From Bacteroidales bacterium (GTDB taxonomy: Bacteria; Bacteroidota; Bacteroidia; Bacteroidales; F082): a stretch of 64,000 nucleotides of DNA. The stretch spans positions 1-64,000 of the forward strand of contig JAFXMK010000014.1 of the NCBI GenBank assembly GCA_017530365.1, given 5' to 3'. Below the pieces are notes generated by a model. That model had not been told where the DNA came from and searched no databases. It saw nothing but the letters and a program-made list of their open reading frames with translations. Positions 42,233 through 50,358 of the stretch are shown one piece after another. Positions within the stretch are counted from its first letter, which is position 1, and each line of letters starts with the position of its first letter. A program made the translations under genes and the position numbers.

Positions 42233-42909
42233 GAGCTAAACGAAGGCCACGGTTGGGTCTTGGGTAGAGGTGCGGTGATGTCAATCTGGGTCTTTTGGAC
42301 GGGATGTTCGAATGAGATGCGATAGGCGTGGAGGCAGATGGAAGCATCGGGATTGCTCCGCGGATAGCCGTACTTCAGATCGCCCTTGATGGGACAGCCG
42401 ATATGCGCCAGCTGGCAGCGGATCTGATGATGACGGCCCGTGAAAAGCTCCACCTCCAACAGGTAATAGTTGTCGGACTTGCCCACCAGACGGTAGCTCA
42501 GACGGGCTAATTTGGCCTCCTTGGTGCCTTCGGGGACGACGTACGACTTGTTCTGCTTTTCGTTCTTCACGAGGTAATTCTCCAACACGTCGGCGTCCTT
42601 CGTGGGACGGTTCTTCACGATGGCCAGATACACCTTGTGGAAGTCGCGGTCCTTCACCTTGACGGTCATCCGCGAGAGGGCCTTGCTGGTCTTGGCAAAC
42701 ACCACGGCGCCACTCACAGGACGGTCGATGCGATGCACCAGCCCAGCGAAGACGTTGCCCGGTTTGTCGTATTTCTCCTTGATGTAATCCTTCACATCGT
42801 CGAGCAAACACACGTCGCCCGTCTTGTCGCCTTGCACAATCTCCGAAGGGAGCTTGTTGACGACAATCAAATGGTTATCTTCGTATAATATTCTATCGTT
42901 GATTTTCAC
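42229..42909 (-). CDS. RluA-family pseudouridine synthase
   Basis: 226 residues starting with GTG at 42909; no ATG fits, since conserved sequence begins at once (ILYEDNHLIVVNKLPSEIVQ). The active-site motif is LVHRIDRPVSGAVVFAKT, with catalytic Asp in HRIDR. TGRHHQIRCQLAHIGCPIKG is also diagnostic. It isomerises a uridine in rRNA or tRNA; the exact site is unknown. Just upstream, heptamer repeat units give AGGAG about 8 bases before the GTG, a Shine-Dalgarno-like match unusual for this phylum. Its stop lies in another short repeat shared with mnmA. Confidence 0.93.
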   Translation of the reverse strand: MKINDRILYEDNHLIVVNKLPSEIVQGDKTGDVCLLDDVKDYIKEKYDKPGNVFAGLVHRIDRPVSGAVVFAKTSKALSRMTVKVKDRDFHKVYLAIVKNRPTKDADVLENYLVKNEKQNKSYVVPEGTKEAKLARLSYRLVGKSDNYYLLEVELFTGRHHQIRCQLAHIGCPIKGDLKYGYPRSNPDASICLHAYRISFEHPVQKTQIDITAPLPKTQPWPSFSS

Positions 42910-42910
42910 T

Positions 42911-42932
42911 TCTTACTCCTCACTCCTCACTA
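42911..42932. repeat. Heptamer repeat between GH97 and rluA-type genes
   Basis: About three 7-base units on the minus strand (AGTGAGG, AGTGAGG, AGTAAGA). They contain the GH97 stop codon at one end and an AGGAG ribosome-binding-like sequence before the GTG at the other. Confidence 0.65.
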
Positions 42933-44921
42933 GAGTACTATTACCGCTCCTCCGCCCTTGGCCAGATGGAACTTAATGGTGTTGCCCCAGACCTGGAGCT
43001 GTTCGGTTACGTAATCCTTGCCCACGCGGTTGGCGTTGGGGCCGTCGCGGAAGATCTTGCCCGACTTGGCGCCGCTTTTCAATGCGGTGATGTCTAACTC
43101 TATGTCACGTTCCTCCCAGTTGGTGATGGCGCCGATGTACCACTTGTAGCCTTTCTTACGGGCGACAACCAGGTATTCGCCCACCTTGCCGTCGAGTACG
43201 ATGGTCTCATCCCAGGTGGTGGGCACGCTGGCGATGAACTTGGTGCATTCGTCCTCCTGAAGGTAGTTGCTTGGACTGTCGCAGAGCATGTTGAAAGGCG
43301 ACTCGAAGATGACGTATTCGGCCAACTGGCGGCAGCGTGTGCCTTGGCTCATGGGTTCGGTATAGACGGCGGCGAAGCAGTTCTTGCAGGCGTTCTTCAT
43401 GGCGCCTTGGGTGTAGTCCAACGGACCGGCCACCATGCGGATGAAGGGGATGGTGACTTCGTTCAAGACCAAGTCGCTGTTGTTGTCCCACTTGGCCTGT
43501 TCCAAGCCGTACACGCCTTCGAAATTGAGCACGTTGGGGTAGGTGCGGCTCAGTCCGGTAGGCTTGTAAGCTCCGTGGAAGTCGATAAACAAGTGGTATT
43601 TGGCGGCCATGGCTGCCATGCGGTAGTAGAAATCGACCACCTTTTGGTCGTCGCGGTCCATGAAATCGACCTTGAAACCTTTGATACCCAAGTCGGAATA
43701 GTACTGGCATACAAGTTCCATGTCCTTGTCGATGGCGGCATAGCCAGCCCACAGCACCAGTCCCACGTTACGTTCCTTGGCGTATTGCACCAGCGCCTTT
43801 AGGTTGATTTCCGGCACCACTTGGAAGAGGTCGGCTTTCTTGTTGACGGCCCAGCCTTCGTCCAAGATGACGTATTCGATGCCGTATTTGCTGGCGAAGT
43901 CGATGTAATACTTATAGGTGTCGTTGTTGATGCCGGTCTTGAAGTCAACGCCATAGACGTTCCAGGCGTTCCACCAGTCCCAAGCTACCTTACCGGGCTT
44001 GATCCAGCTGAGGTCATCGACACGGCAGGGGGAAGCGAGTTTATACACCAAGTCGCTGTCGGCCAAATCCTTGTCGTTTTCCGAGATCAACAGGCATCGC
44101 CAAGGGTAAAACCGCTTCCGGTCCACCTGTGCGACGTAGTTCTCCCGTTCCTTTACCAGATACTGCAAGTTGTTGTGTCCGCCTTGTTCCTCGGTCTTCG
44201 GGTAGCCCGCATGGACGGCGGTGAAGCCTGTCTTGCCTTTCTCGTTACGGAGATAAAGCCCCGGGAAATCCTCGAGGTCAGCTTCGGTGATGACGACTTT
44301 CTTGCCGTCCTTCAGCTCGACCAACAAAGGCAGAAAGGCCAGTTTCTCGGGATCCATCTGGCTCAGGTTGACAGGGGTATAGGTGTTCTCGAAGGAGTTG
44401 TAGAACTGTTGGTTGATGATGTCGCCTTCTTGTCCCGCGCGTCGGAGCACGTATGGAATCAGGGCTTGGTAATCGGCGTCGAAGTTGAAGTCGGCGATCT
44501 CCGAAACCACATTGAAGGGCTTGGCGATTCCAGTCTGGAAACGATAGGCGACGCCTTCGTCGTAGGCACGGAAGATCACCTTGTATAGTCCTTTGAAGGT
44601 GAGTGCTAGCTCATTATAATGGTCTTCGATCTCGTTTCTCTTGTAGAAATTGGCCTCAATGATCTCGTCCACCGAGGTTCTCTTGTCCGATAATGCCTTG
44701 GCGGGAGCGCCTAGCACATAGCCGTTGTCGAGCTCCATGCCGATGGGTGAGTCGGCGAGCACCACGGTGTTTTCGTGCATCACGGAATAGCTGAGTTGGT
44801 CGCCCGTGTTGATGGTCACGGTGATCTTTTCGTTGGGCGACTGCAAGGTATATTGTTTCTGGGCGACAAGATTTATGCTAATCAGCAAGAGAAAAGCAAG
44901 AAATAAGACTTTGTTTTTCAT
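42930..44921 (-). CDS. GH97 family glycoside hydrolase (alpha-glucosidase/alpha-galactosidase type)
   Basis: 663 residues with a signal peptide (MKNKVLFLAFLLLISINLVA). N-terminal beta-sandwich: YTLQSPNEKITVTINTGDQL. Catalytic (beta/alpha)8 barrel: WDWWNAWNVYGVDFKTGINN, YVILDEGWAV, LGIKGFKVDFMDRDDQ, HLFIDFHGAYKPTGLSRTYP and NFEGVYGLEQ. The Asp of KVDF corresponds to the nucleophile of retaining GH97 enzymes such as alpha-galactosidases, so retaining chemistry is likelier than the SusB-type inverting mechanism; this is inferred from the motif. It acts in the periplasm or at the envelope. There are no SusCD partners nearby. Its promoter overlaps that of divergent tatA. Confidence 0.93.
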   Translation of the reverse strand: MKNKVLFLAFLLLISINLVAQKQYTLQSPNEKITVTINTGDQLSYSVMHENTVVLADSPIGMELDNGYVLGAPAKALSDKRTSVDEIIEANFYKRNEIEDHYNELALTFKGLYKVIFRAYDEGVAYRFQTGIAKPFNVVSEIADFNFDADYQALIPYVLRRAGQEGDIINQQFYNSFENTYTPVNLSQMDPEKLAFLPLLVELKDGKKVVITEADLEDFPGLYLRNEKGKTGFTAVHAGYPKTEEQGGHNNLQYLVKERENYVAQVDRKRFYPWRCLLISENDKDLADSDLVYKLASPCRVDDLSWIKPGKVAWDWWNAWNVYGVDFKTGINNDTYKYYIDFASKYGIEYVILDEGWAVNKKADLFQVVPEINLKALVQYAKERNVGLVLWAGYAAIDKDMELVCQYYSDLGIKGFKVDFMDRDDQKVVDFYYRMAAMAAKYHLFIDFHGAYKPTGLSRTYPNVLNFEGVYGLEQAKWDNNSDLVLNEVTIPFIRMVAGPLDYTQGAMKNACKNCFAAVYTEPMSQGTRCRQLAEYVIFESPFNMLCDSPSNYLQEDECTKFIASVPTTWDETIVLDGKVGEYLVVARKKGYKWYIGAITNWEERDIELDITALKSGAKSGKIFRDGPNANRVGKDYVTEQLQVWGNTIKFHLAKGGGAVIVL

Positions 44922-44929
44922 ATATTTAT

Positions 44930-44937
44930 TATTTTTG
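44930..44937 (+). promoter_or_regulatory. -7 promoter element for tatA
   Basis: TATTTTTG, 23 bases before the ATG at 44961. A TTG at 44911-44913 gives only a 16-base spacer. Confidence 0.45.
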
Positions 44938-44940
44938 CAT

Positions 44941-44948
44941 CAAAATTA
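44941..44948 (-). promoter_or_regulatory. -7 promoter element for GH97
   Basis: Minus-strand TAATTTTG, 19 bases before the GH97 ATG and only 3 bases from the opposing tatA box, so the two promoters overlap. Confidence 0.4.
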
Positions 44949-44960
44949 GCATTTTTAGAC

Positions 44961-45140
44961 ATGACAATCTTATTCATCGGCTACCAAGAAATCCTTCTCA
45001 TCGCATTGATCGTACTGCTGATATTCGGTGGCAGGAAAATCCCAGAGCTCATGCGCGGTCTCGGCAAGGGGGTCAAGAACTTCAAGGACGGCATGAATGG
45101 CAAGGACGAGGAAGTGAAAGAAGAAAAGAAAGACGAGTAA
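44961..45140 (+). CDS. tatA: Twin-arginine translocase subunit TatA/E
   Basis: 59 residues. The short N-terminal transmembrane helix is IGYQEILLIALIVLLIF (residues 6-22). The hinge and amphipathic helix follow: GGRKIPELMRGLGKGVKNFK, with the conserved Phe-Gly after the membrane segment. The tail is acidic and lysine-rich (EEVKEEKKDE). TatA oligomers help folded proteins with twin-arginine signals cross the inner membrane together with TatC. No tatC is in this window. The gene is single, divergent from GH97 and convergent with pheS, with a heptamer repeat between the stops. Confidence 0.93.
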   Translation: MTILFIGYQEILLIALIVLLIFGGRKIPELMRGLGKGVKNFKDGMNGKDEEVKEEKKDE

Positions 45141-45147
45141 AGAGGGT

Positions 45148-45175
45148 TCCTCCTCACTCCTAACTCAACTCAAAC
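45148..45175. repeat. Heptamer repeat between tatA and pheS
   Basis: Degenerate 7-base units (CCTCCTC, ACTCCTA, ACTCAAC, TCAAACT). The minus-strand TAG stop of pheS (45160-45162) and its last four codons are within the repeat. Confidence 0.55.
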
Positions 45176-46191
45176 TGTTCCAGGAACTTGAGGTCGTTTT
45201 CAAAGAACAATCGCAGGTCGTTGATGCCGTATTTCAGCATGGCGATACGTTCGACGCCCATGCCGAAGGCGAAACCAGTGTATTTTTCAGGGTCGATGCC
45301 GCTGGCGATGAGGATGTTCGGGTCGCACATGCCGCAGCCGAGGATCTCCACCCAACCGGTATGTTTACAGATGTTGCAGCCTTTGCCACCGCAGATGTTG
45401 CACGAGATGTCCATCTCCGCTGAGGTCTCCGTGAAGGGGAAGTAGGAGGGGCGGAAGCGTACTTTGGTGCCTTCGCCGAAGAACTCCTGCACGAAGTGGT
45501 AGAGGGTCTGTTTCAGGTCGGCGAACGAGACGTTCTCGTCGATGTAGAGACCTTCGATCTGGTGGAAGATGCAGTGGGCGCGGGCCGAGATGGCTTCGTT
45601 ACGGAACACGCGGCCCGGGGCGATGACGCGGATGGGCGGCTGTTGTTTTTCCATGGCGCGCACCTGGACGCTGGAGGTGTGGGTGCGAAGCAGGATGTCG
45701 GTAGGCTTGTTCTCGTTGGGGTCCTTCTGGATGAAGAAGGTGTCTTGCATGTCGCGTGCCGGGTGGTCGAGGGCGAAGTTCAGCGCAGTGAACACGTGGT
45801 AGTCGTCTTCGACTTCTGGTCCTTCGACGATGGTGAAGCCCAGGTGTGAGAAGATCTCGTTGATGTCGCGACGTACGATCGACAGAGGGTGCCTGGAGCC
45901 TTTCATGTCGTTGGCGGGCATGGTCATGTCGAAGCCGGCGTCGGAGCTGTTCTGGGTCTCAAAGCGTTGTAGCTGTTCTTCGACTTTCTCGGTCACGGTG
46001 TTTTTCAGCTCATTGAGCTTCATGCCCATCTCCTTGCGGAGCTCTGGGGCCACGGTCTTGAAGTCGGCGAACAAGGCGGGGATGACACCTTTCTTGCTCA
46101 AATAGGTGATACGGAAGTTTTCCAGTGCCTCTTTGTTCTCGGCTTGGAAGTTCTTAACTTCGTTGAGTATTTGTTCGATTTTCTCTTTCAT
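45160..46191 (-). CDS. pheS: Phenylalanyl-tRNA synthetase alpha subunit
   Basis: 343 residues. An N-terminal coiled-coil (residues ~1-85) is followed by the class II catalytic core: MKGSRHPLSIVRRDINEIFS, VEGPEVEDDYHVFTALNFAL, HPARDMQDTFF, THTSSVQVRAM, FRNEAISARAHCIFHQIEGL, PSYFPFTETSAEMDI and GFAFGMGVERIAML (motif 3). Two CxxC-like pairs (CNICGGKGCNICKHTGW) near residue 270 form a zinc knuckle seen in some PheS proteins. The beta subunit gene pheT is not in the window. It is last in a run with the cyclophilin (11-base gap). Confidence 0.95.
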   Translation of the reverse strand: MKEKIEQILNEVKNFQAENKEALENFRITYLSKKGVIPALFADFKTVAPELRKEMGMKLNELKNTVTEKVEEQLQRFETQNSSDAGFDMTMPANDMKGSRHPLSIVRRDINEIFSHLGFTIVEGPEVEDDYHVFTALNFALDHPARDMQDTFFIQKDPNENKPTDILLRTHTSSVQVRAMEKQQPPIRVIAPGRVFRNEAISARAHCIFHQIEGLYIDENVSFADLKQTLYHFVQEFFGEGTKVRFRPSYFPFTETSAEMDISCNICGGKGCNICKHTGWVEILGCGMCDPNILIASGIDPEKYTGFAFGMGVERIAMLKYGINDLRLFFENDLKFLEQFELS

Positions 46192-46202
46192 GGGGTTGAG
46201 GG

Positions 46203-46853
46203 TTAGTGACAGCAGCTTTTATCGTCACTTTTTTCAATAGTAATCTTGTTGATTGTCACGGGTTCCACGGGTACATCCATATAGCCGGTCTTCACGCCAG
46301 CGATCTTATCGACCACATCGAGGCCTTGGATGACTTCGCCGAAGACGGTATAGTCGCCGTCGAGGTGCGGGGTGCCGCCAACGGTCTTGTAGGCTTGGCG
46401 CTGTGTGGCGCTGAAGATCTTACCTAGGCGTTCTTCGTAGATCTCAAGTTTCTTGTCGTCGAAGACTTGGCCTTGGACGATGTAGAACTGAGAGCCGCTA
46501 GAGGCCTTCTTGGGGTTCACCTGGTCGCCTTGACGGGCAGCGCAGAGGGCGCCTTTCTTGTGGAAGTGGTTGTCGCGGAACTCGGCAGGGACGGTGTAGC
46601 CGGGATCCATGCGACCGTCGGCGTTCTGACCGCCTTGGATCATGAAGTTCTTGATGATGCGGTGGAAGGGCGAGCCGTTATACCAGCCTTCGTTCACCAA
46701 CTTGATGAAATTGTCGCGGTGCAGCGGCGTGTCGTTGTACAACTTGGCTTTGATAGTGCCTTGAGAGGTCTCGATGACCACGATGGTTTCTTTCTGTTGC
46801 GCCTGGCAGCACAGTCCGGCGAAAATGAGTGTCATAAGGATAAGCTTTTTCAT
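46203..46853 (-). CDS. Cyclophilin-type peptidyl-prolyl cis-trans isomerase
   Basis: 216 residues. The N-terminus MKKLILMTLIFAGLCC looks like a lipoprotein or Sec signal (Cys15/16). The cyclophilin core is complete: VIETSQGTIKAKLYNDTPLH, FHRIIKNFMIQGGQ (catalytic Arg in FHR), GSQFYIVQGQ, HLDGDYTVFGEVIQGLDVVD. It should catalyse proline isomerisation in envelope proteins. A variable insert between FYIVQG and the HLDGDYTVFG segment (DDKKLEIYEERLGKIFSATQ) is common in Bacteroidetes members. It lies between DUF4270 and pheS with 11-base gaps on each side, so is probably in the same transcript. Confidence 0.93.
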   Translation of the reverse strand: MKKLILMTLIFAGLCCQAQQKETIVVIETSQGTIKAKLYNDTPLHRDNFIKLVNEGWYNGSPFHRIIKNFMIQGGQNADGRMDPGYTVPAEFRDNHFHKKGALCAARQGDQVNPKKASSGSQFYIVQGQVFDDKKLEIYEERLGKIFSATQRQAYKTVGGTPHLDGDYTVFGEVIQGLDVVDKIAGVKTGYMDVPVEPVTINKITIEKSDDKSCCH

Positions 46854-46864
46854 ATTTTTTATGG

Positions 46865-48238
46865 TTATTCTCTTAGGATGGAGTATTTGATTTCACATTT
46901 CATCTTGTTTTCCTGGTCGGCTTCGGGACCAGCGATGATCCATCGGTTGGCGTTGAAAGAAGCACCAGTGATGCTGAGGTACAGCCCTTGGCTGTAGTCG
47001 GGGTTCTGGATGACTTTCTGCAGGTACTCTGAGATGCGGAAGGTGACGCTTTTCTTGGCGTGCGAATAGCTGCCGCCATAATAGCTGGAACCTTCAAGAT
47101 AGTCGGGAAGGACGATGGTGTTGCCGTCGGTTTTGAGGTTGAGCAGCGCCAACGAAGTAGGTGGGGTCAGGAAGGTTGAGTCTTCCAGTATGGCAGAGGC
47201 GGGAAGGATGAGTTTGGCTTCGTTGATGATCAAGTGGGTGCCTTCTTCCACAAGTCCGTTTGCCCATTCGGCGAAACCAGGGAAGGTAATGAAGGACCTG
47301 ACGCCACCCATGGATTGGAGGAATAACTGTTGCAGGCCCATAAGGGTATCACCATTGATCACCTGTTGGACGAAATCTGTCGATCCCAGGCTATAGTCAT
47401 GCTGATATTGGTTGAAATAGATGTCGTCAGAGGTGATATAAAAGTCGTAGCGCATTTGTGTCTCGGCCCCTGGGGTCTCACGATAGTAGATCTTCAGCTG
47501 TGTCACCGTGTTGCTTGTGGGGTTGAGGTAGCAGATGGCGCCGTTCTCGTTGACGCTCTCGCAGCAGATCTTCAAGCCGTAGAAGAAGCGTTTGAAGGCA
47601 TCTGGGGTTTTGTAAACCATGCTGTCGGCCGACGCAAGTTGTTCGCCCAAGCTGTTCAGCAAGGGGATCCTGATGGTGGGCTGGTTGATGGTGTCGTTAC
47701 CCGATACCGAAAGGGGTGTCCTAGGGTGTGGATAGAACTGGTATCCGTTGGCTAGGTCGATGCCCTTGTCAGCCACTTCACTGAATTGATAATACAGGCT
47801 ATTGGAGTTCAACGAATCGGCGAGTTCATAGACATGGACTGTCTGTAGGGTGGTGGTATCGCCGTAATAGCCAGTAAGGGAGAGTTGCAGCACGACGGAG
47901 TCGATGACAGGATCGGAACCAAAATGCTGGTTGGTAGAGGAGAGGTGAAGCTGTGTGAAAATATTGGCATTGGTAAGGCCCATCACGGGATCCATCATGG
48001 AGCCGAGCAGCACCGTGGTCATACCTTTGGTTGCCATGGTGTCGATGGTTTGGGAATGGCAGGTCATCACGACGGAGTCGGTGAAAAACACGCCGATGTT
48101 GTCGCCTTCGGGCAGCAGTCCATTGCCGATTTTCTCCGTGGTCTTGCTGCAGGAAATACTAAAGATAGCTAAAGCGCCAATAAATAGCGCTTTAATGAAT
48201 TTTGGACGAAAAGATTGTGTTTTCAATTTGCTAATCAC
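46865..48238 (-). CDS. DUF4270 family lipoprotein
   Basis: 457 residues. The lipoprotein signal ends IFSISC (Cys30). The DUF4270 pattern includes KIGNGLLPEGDNIGVFFTDS at the start and LLGSMMDPVMGLTNANIFTQ, PVIDSVVLQLSLTGYYGD, VHVYELADSLN, LKIYYRE and ISEYLQKVIQNPDYSQGLYL. Members are Bacteroidetes envelope lipoproteins of unknown function. The gene overlaps the glycogen-synthase-like gene by 4 bases (48235-48238), so translation is coupled. This neighbour pair is recurrent in the phylum as far as I recall. Confidence 0.9.
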   Translation of the reverse strand: MISKLKTQSFRPKFIKALFIGALAIFSISCSKTTEKIGNGLLPEGDNIGVFFTDSVVMTCHSQTIDTMATKGMTTVLLGSMMDPVMGLTNANIFTQLHLSSTNQHFGSDPVIDSVVLQLSLTGYYGDTTTLQTVHVYELADSLNSNSLYYQFSEVADKGIDLANGYQFYPHPRTPLSVSGNDTINQPTIRIPLLNSLGEQLASADSMVYKTPDAFKRFFYGLKICCESVNENGAICYLNPTSNTVTQLKIYYRETPGAETQMRYDFYITSDDIYFNQYQHDYSLGSTDFVQQVINGDTLMGLQQLFLQSMGGVRSFITFPGFAEWANGLVEEGTHLIINEAKLILPASAILEDSTFLTPPTSLALLNLKTDGNTIVLPDYLEGSSYYGGSYSHAKKSVTFRISEYLQKVIQNPDYSQGLYLSITGASFNANRWIIAGPEADQENKMKCEIKYSILRE

Positions 48239-49053
48239 TTGCTGTTTAAAATCTGGTCATAGAAAGCGTTGTAGGCTTCCGCGTAGTTTTCTTCGCCTTG
48301 GTATTCCAAGATGGGCTTGTCGCAGCTCTTCAGGTATTCGGCCACCGTTGGGTTGATTTTCTTGCTTCCCAGGATGATGCCGTCGGAATAGTCGATGGCG
48401 GATTTGGTGATATTAACGTAAGAAGCTTCCTTGAAGTATTTGAGGTCTTTGGCATTGATCCCTGGGAGCTTCACTTTTTTCTCAAAGCCTGCCTTCAGCT
48501 GGCCTTTGAAGGTGTCATCGTAGATGGAATAGACGATCTTCGACTCGTTGAACAGAGGGTTGTCTTTGAACGCCTTCTTGATGAAAATCGGCATCAAGGC
48601 GGTCAACCAGCCTGTGCAGTGGATGATGTCGGGCGACCAGTTGAGCTTGCGGACCGTCTCGATCACGCCGCGGTTGAAGAAGACGATTCGGTCGTCGTTC
48701 TCCTCGCAGAACTTGCCGTCAGTGTCATAAATGGTATATTTTTTCTTGGTGAAGAAATCGTCGTTGTCAATGAAATAGATCTGCATCCTGGCTTTCTGGA
48801 TCGAGGCGACTTTGATGATCAAGGGATGGTCAGTATCGTTGATAATCAAGTTCATGCCCGACAACCTGATCACTTCGTGGAGCTGGTTGCGGCGCTCATT
48901 GATGTTGCCGTATCTTGGCATGAAAATCCTGATTTCCTTTCCTAGTTCCTGAGTTGCTTGGGGCAGGTTTCTCCCGATCAGACTCATGGGCGTTTCTGGC
49001 AAATAGGGGGTGATTTCCTGATGTACAAAGAGTACCCGATGCTTGTTCGTCAT
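48235..49053 (-). CDS. Glycogen/starch synthase-like protein, N-terminal GT5 domain only
   Basis: 272 residues, about half the ~480 of a full glycogen synthase. The sequence matches the GT5 N-terminal Rossmann domain: RVLFVHQEITPYLPETPMSL, FMPRYGNINERRNQLHEVIR, NDDRIVFFNRGVIETVRKLN, DIIHCTGWLTALMPIF and YSDGIILGSK. The C-terminal GT1-like half that binds ADP-glucose is missing. The N-terminal loop lacks the usual K-x-G-G-L motif (here SLIGRNLPQATQEL). Catalysis alone is doubtful; it may pair with another subunit. It is the first gene of a run with DUF4270, cyclophilin and pheS. Confidence 0.85.
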   Translation of the reverse strand: MTNKHRVLFVHQEITPYLPETPMSLIGRNLPQATQELGKEIRIFMPRYGNINERRNQLHEVIRLSGMNLIINDTDHPLIIKVASIQKARMQIYFIDNDDFFTKKKYTIYDTDGKFCEENDDRIVFFNRGVIETVRKLNWSPDIIHCTGWLTALMPIFIKKAFKDNPLFNESKIVYSIYDDTFKGQLKAGFEKKVKLPGINAKDLKYFKEASYVNITKSAIDYSDGIILGSKKINPTVAEYLKSCDKPILEYQGEENYAEAYNAFYDQILNSK

Positions 49054-49076
49054 AGCGTGCAGTTAGAGATTAAATG

Positions 49077-49084
49077 CAAAGTTA
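49077..49084 (-). promoter_or_regulatory. -7 promoter element for the glycogen-synthase-like operon
   Basis: Minus-strand TAACTTTG, 23 bases before the ATG. No clear -33 element. Confidence 0.4.
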
Positions 49085-49125
49085 CAAAAAATAATCGAAA
49101 TACGAAAAAAATATTTTATAAACAT

Positions 49126-49133
49126 TATCTTTG
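49126..49133 (+). promoter_or_regulatory. -7 promoter element for meaB
   Basis: TATCTTTG, 22 bases before the ATG at 49156. It lies inside the upstream in-frame extension, which supports the shorter meaB start. Confidence 0.5.
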
Positions 49134-49155
49134 CCTTTTGAAAAAAGTACGTTGT

Positions 49156-50271
49156 ATGGAAATTGAACACTTTGAGAATCAGGAACATGAATGGGATTCC
49201 AACTTAAAAGTTGCCGAAGGAGTGGATCAACCGGTGCAGGTGAACCCACAGGCTTTGGAGCGTTTGCGTCGCAACCAACAGCAGCTGATGCCGCTCGATT
49301 GGTATGTTGATGGCATCCTGAAAGGCGACCGTGTGGCGTTGAGTAAAGCCATTACCTTGGTGGAAAGCGCCCTGCCGAAACACCAGGAGCTAGCCCAGCA
49401 GATCATCGCAGCTTGCCTTCCGCATTCGGGAAAGGCTTTGAGGTTGGGCATCACAGGCGTTCCGGGTGCTGGAAAGAGTACCTTCATCGAGGCGCTGGGC
49501 ATGTACCTCTGCCGCAATGCCCACAAGCTGGCCGTGCTGGCCATCGACCCTTCCAGTCAACGTTCCAAAGGTTCTATCTTAGGTGACAAGACCCGCATGG
49601 AAGAGCTTTCCGTCCATCCCAATGCCTTCATCCGGCCCTCAGCATCCGCCGGCACGTTAGGTGGCGTGGCTCGCAAGACCCGTGAAACGGTGATCCTCTG
49701 CGAAGCCGCAGGCTACGACACCATTTTCATCGAGACTGTCGGCGTCGGACAATCCGAAACGGCCGTGCATTCCATGGTCGATTTCTTCCTTTTGATTCTC
49801 ATCAGCGGTGCCGGAGACGAGCTTCAGGGCATCAAACGCGGCATCATGGAGATGGCCGATGGCATTGCGGTAAACAAAGCCGATGGCGACAACGTGCTTC
49901 GTGCCGAACGTGCCGCCGCCGAATGCCGTACCGCGCTGCATCTATTCCCCATGCCAGAGTCAGGTCAAGAGACCAAGGTGCTCACATGCTCCTCATTGAC
50001 GGGGTATAACGTCGAAGCCGTCTGGCAAATGGTGTATGACCACGTGCAGGCCATCCGTGAGAACGGCTTCCTCCAACAAAAACGCTCCCAACAGGATGTC
50101 CAGATGATGATCGACACCGTGGAGTCTGCCCTGAAATCGGATTTCTATCAGAATCCGTTGGTCACCGACCTCCTTCCCTTGATCGAAAACGACGTCCGCA
50201 ACCAACGCATGAGTGCCTATATAGGCGCCCAAAAGCTTTTGGATGCATATTTCAACATGCTGAAGCGATAA
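49156..50271 (+). CDS. meaB: Methylmalonyl-CoA mutase-associated GTPase MeaB
   Basis: 371 residues from the ATG at 49156; the frame is open further upstream but that part overlaps the divergent gene and its promoters. G1/Walker A is GVPGAGKST near residue 101. LAIDPSSQRSKGSILGDKTR and FIETVGVGQSE (G3 region) are typical of MeaB/ArgK, as is NKADGDN (G4). It is a chaperone that protects and reloads B12-dependent methylmalonyl-CoA mutase. The mutase genes are not in the window. It is monocistronic. Confidence 0.95.
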   Translation: MEIEHFENQEHEWDSNLKVAEGVDQPVQVNPQALERLRRNQQQLMPLDWYVDGILKGDRVALSKAITLVESALPKHQELAQQIIAACLPHSGKALRLGITGVPGAGKSTFIEALGMYLCRNAHKLAVLAIDPSSQRSKGSILGDKTRMEELSVHPNAFIRPSASAGTLGGVARKTRETVILCEAAGYDTIFIETVGVGQSETAVHSMVDFFLLILISGAGDELQGIKRGIMEMADGIAVNKADGDNVLRAERAAAECRTALHLFPMPESGQETKVLTCSSLTGYNVEAVWQMVYDHVQAIRENGFLQQKRSQQDVQMMIDTVESALKSDFYQNPLVTDLLPLIENDVRNQRMSAYIGAQKLLDAYFNMLKR

Positions 50272-50274
50272 TGC

Positions 50275-50305
50275 TTGGCAATTGCCAAATAATTTCTTAT
50301 TTTTG
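50275..50305 (+). promoter_or_regulatory. Promoter of the glutamine synthetase gene
   Basis: TTG at 50275-50277, 20-base spacer, TATTTTTG at 50298-50305, a canonical Bacteroidetes promoter. The predicted leader to the ATG at 50359 is about 47 bases and AT-rich. Confidence 0.6.
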
Positions 50306-50358
50306 CCTCCCCAATAAAATCTCTAAATTTTAAATTCATCATTCTAAATTATATCGTA

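Noticed and set aside
48958-49155. N-terminal extension of meaB by 66 codons
   Set aside because: It overlaps the divergent glycogen-synthase-like gene and both promoters, and MeaB proteins do not need it.
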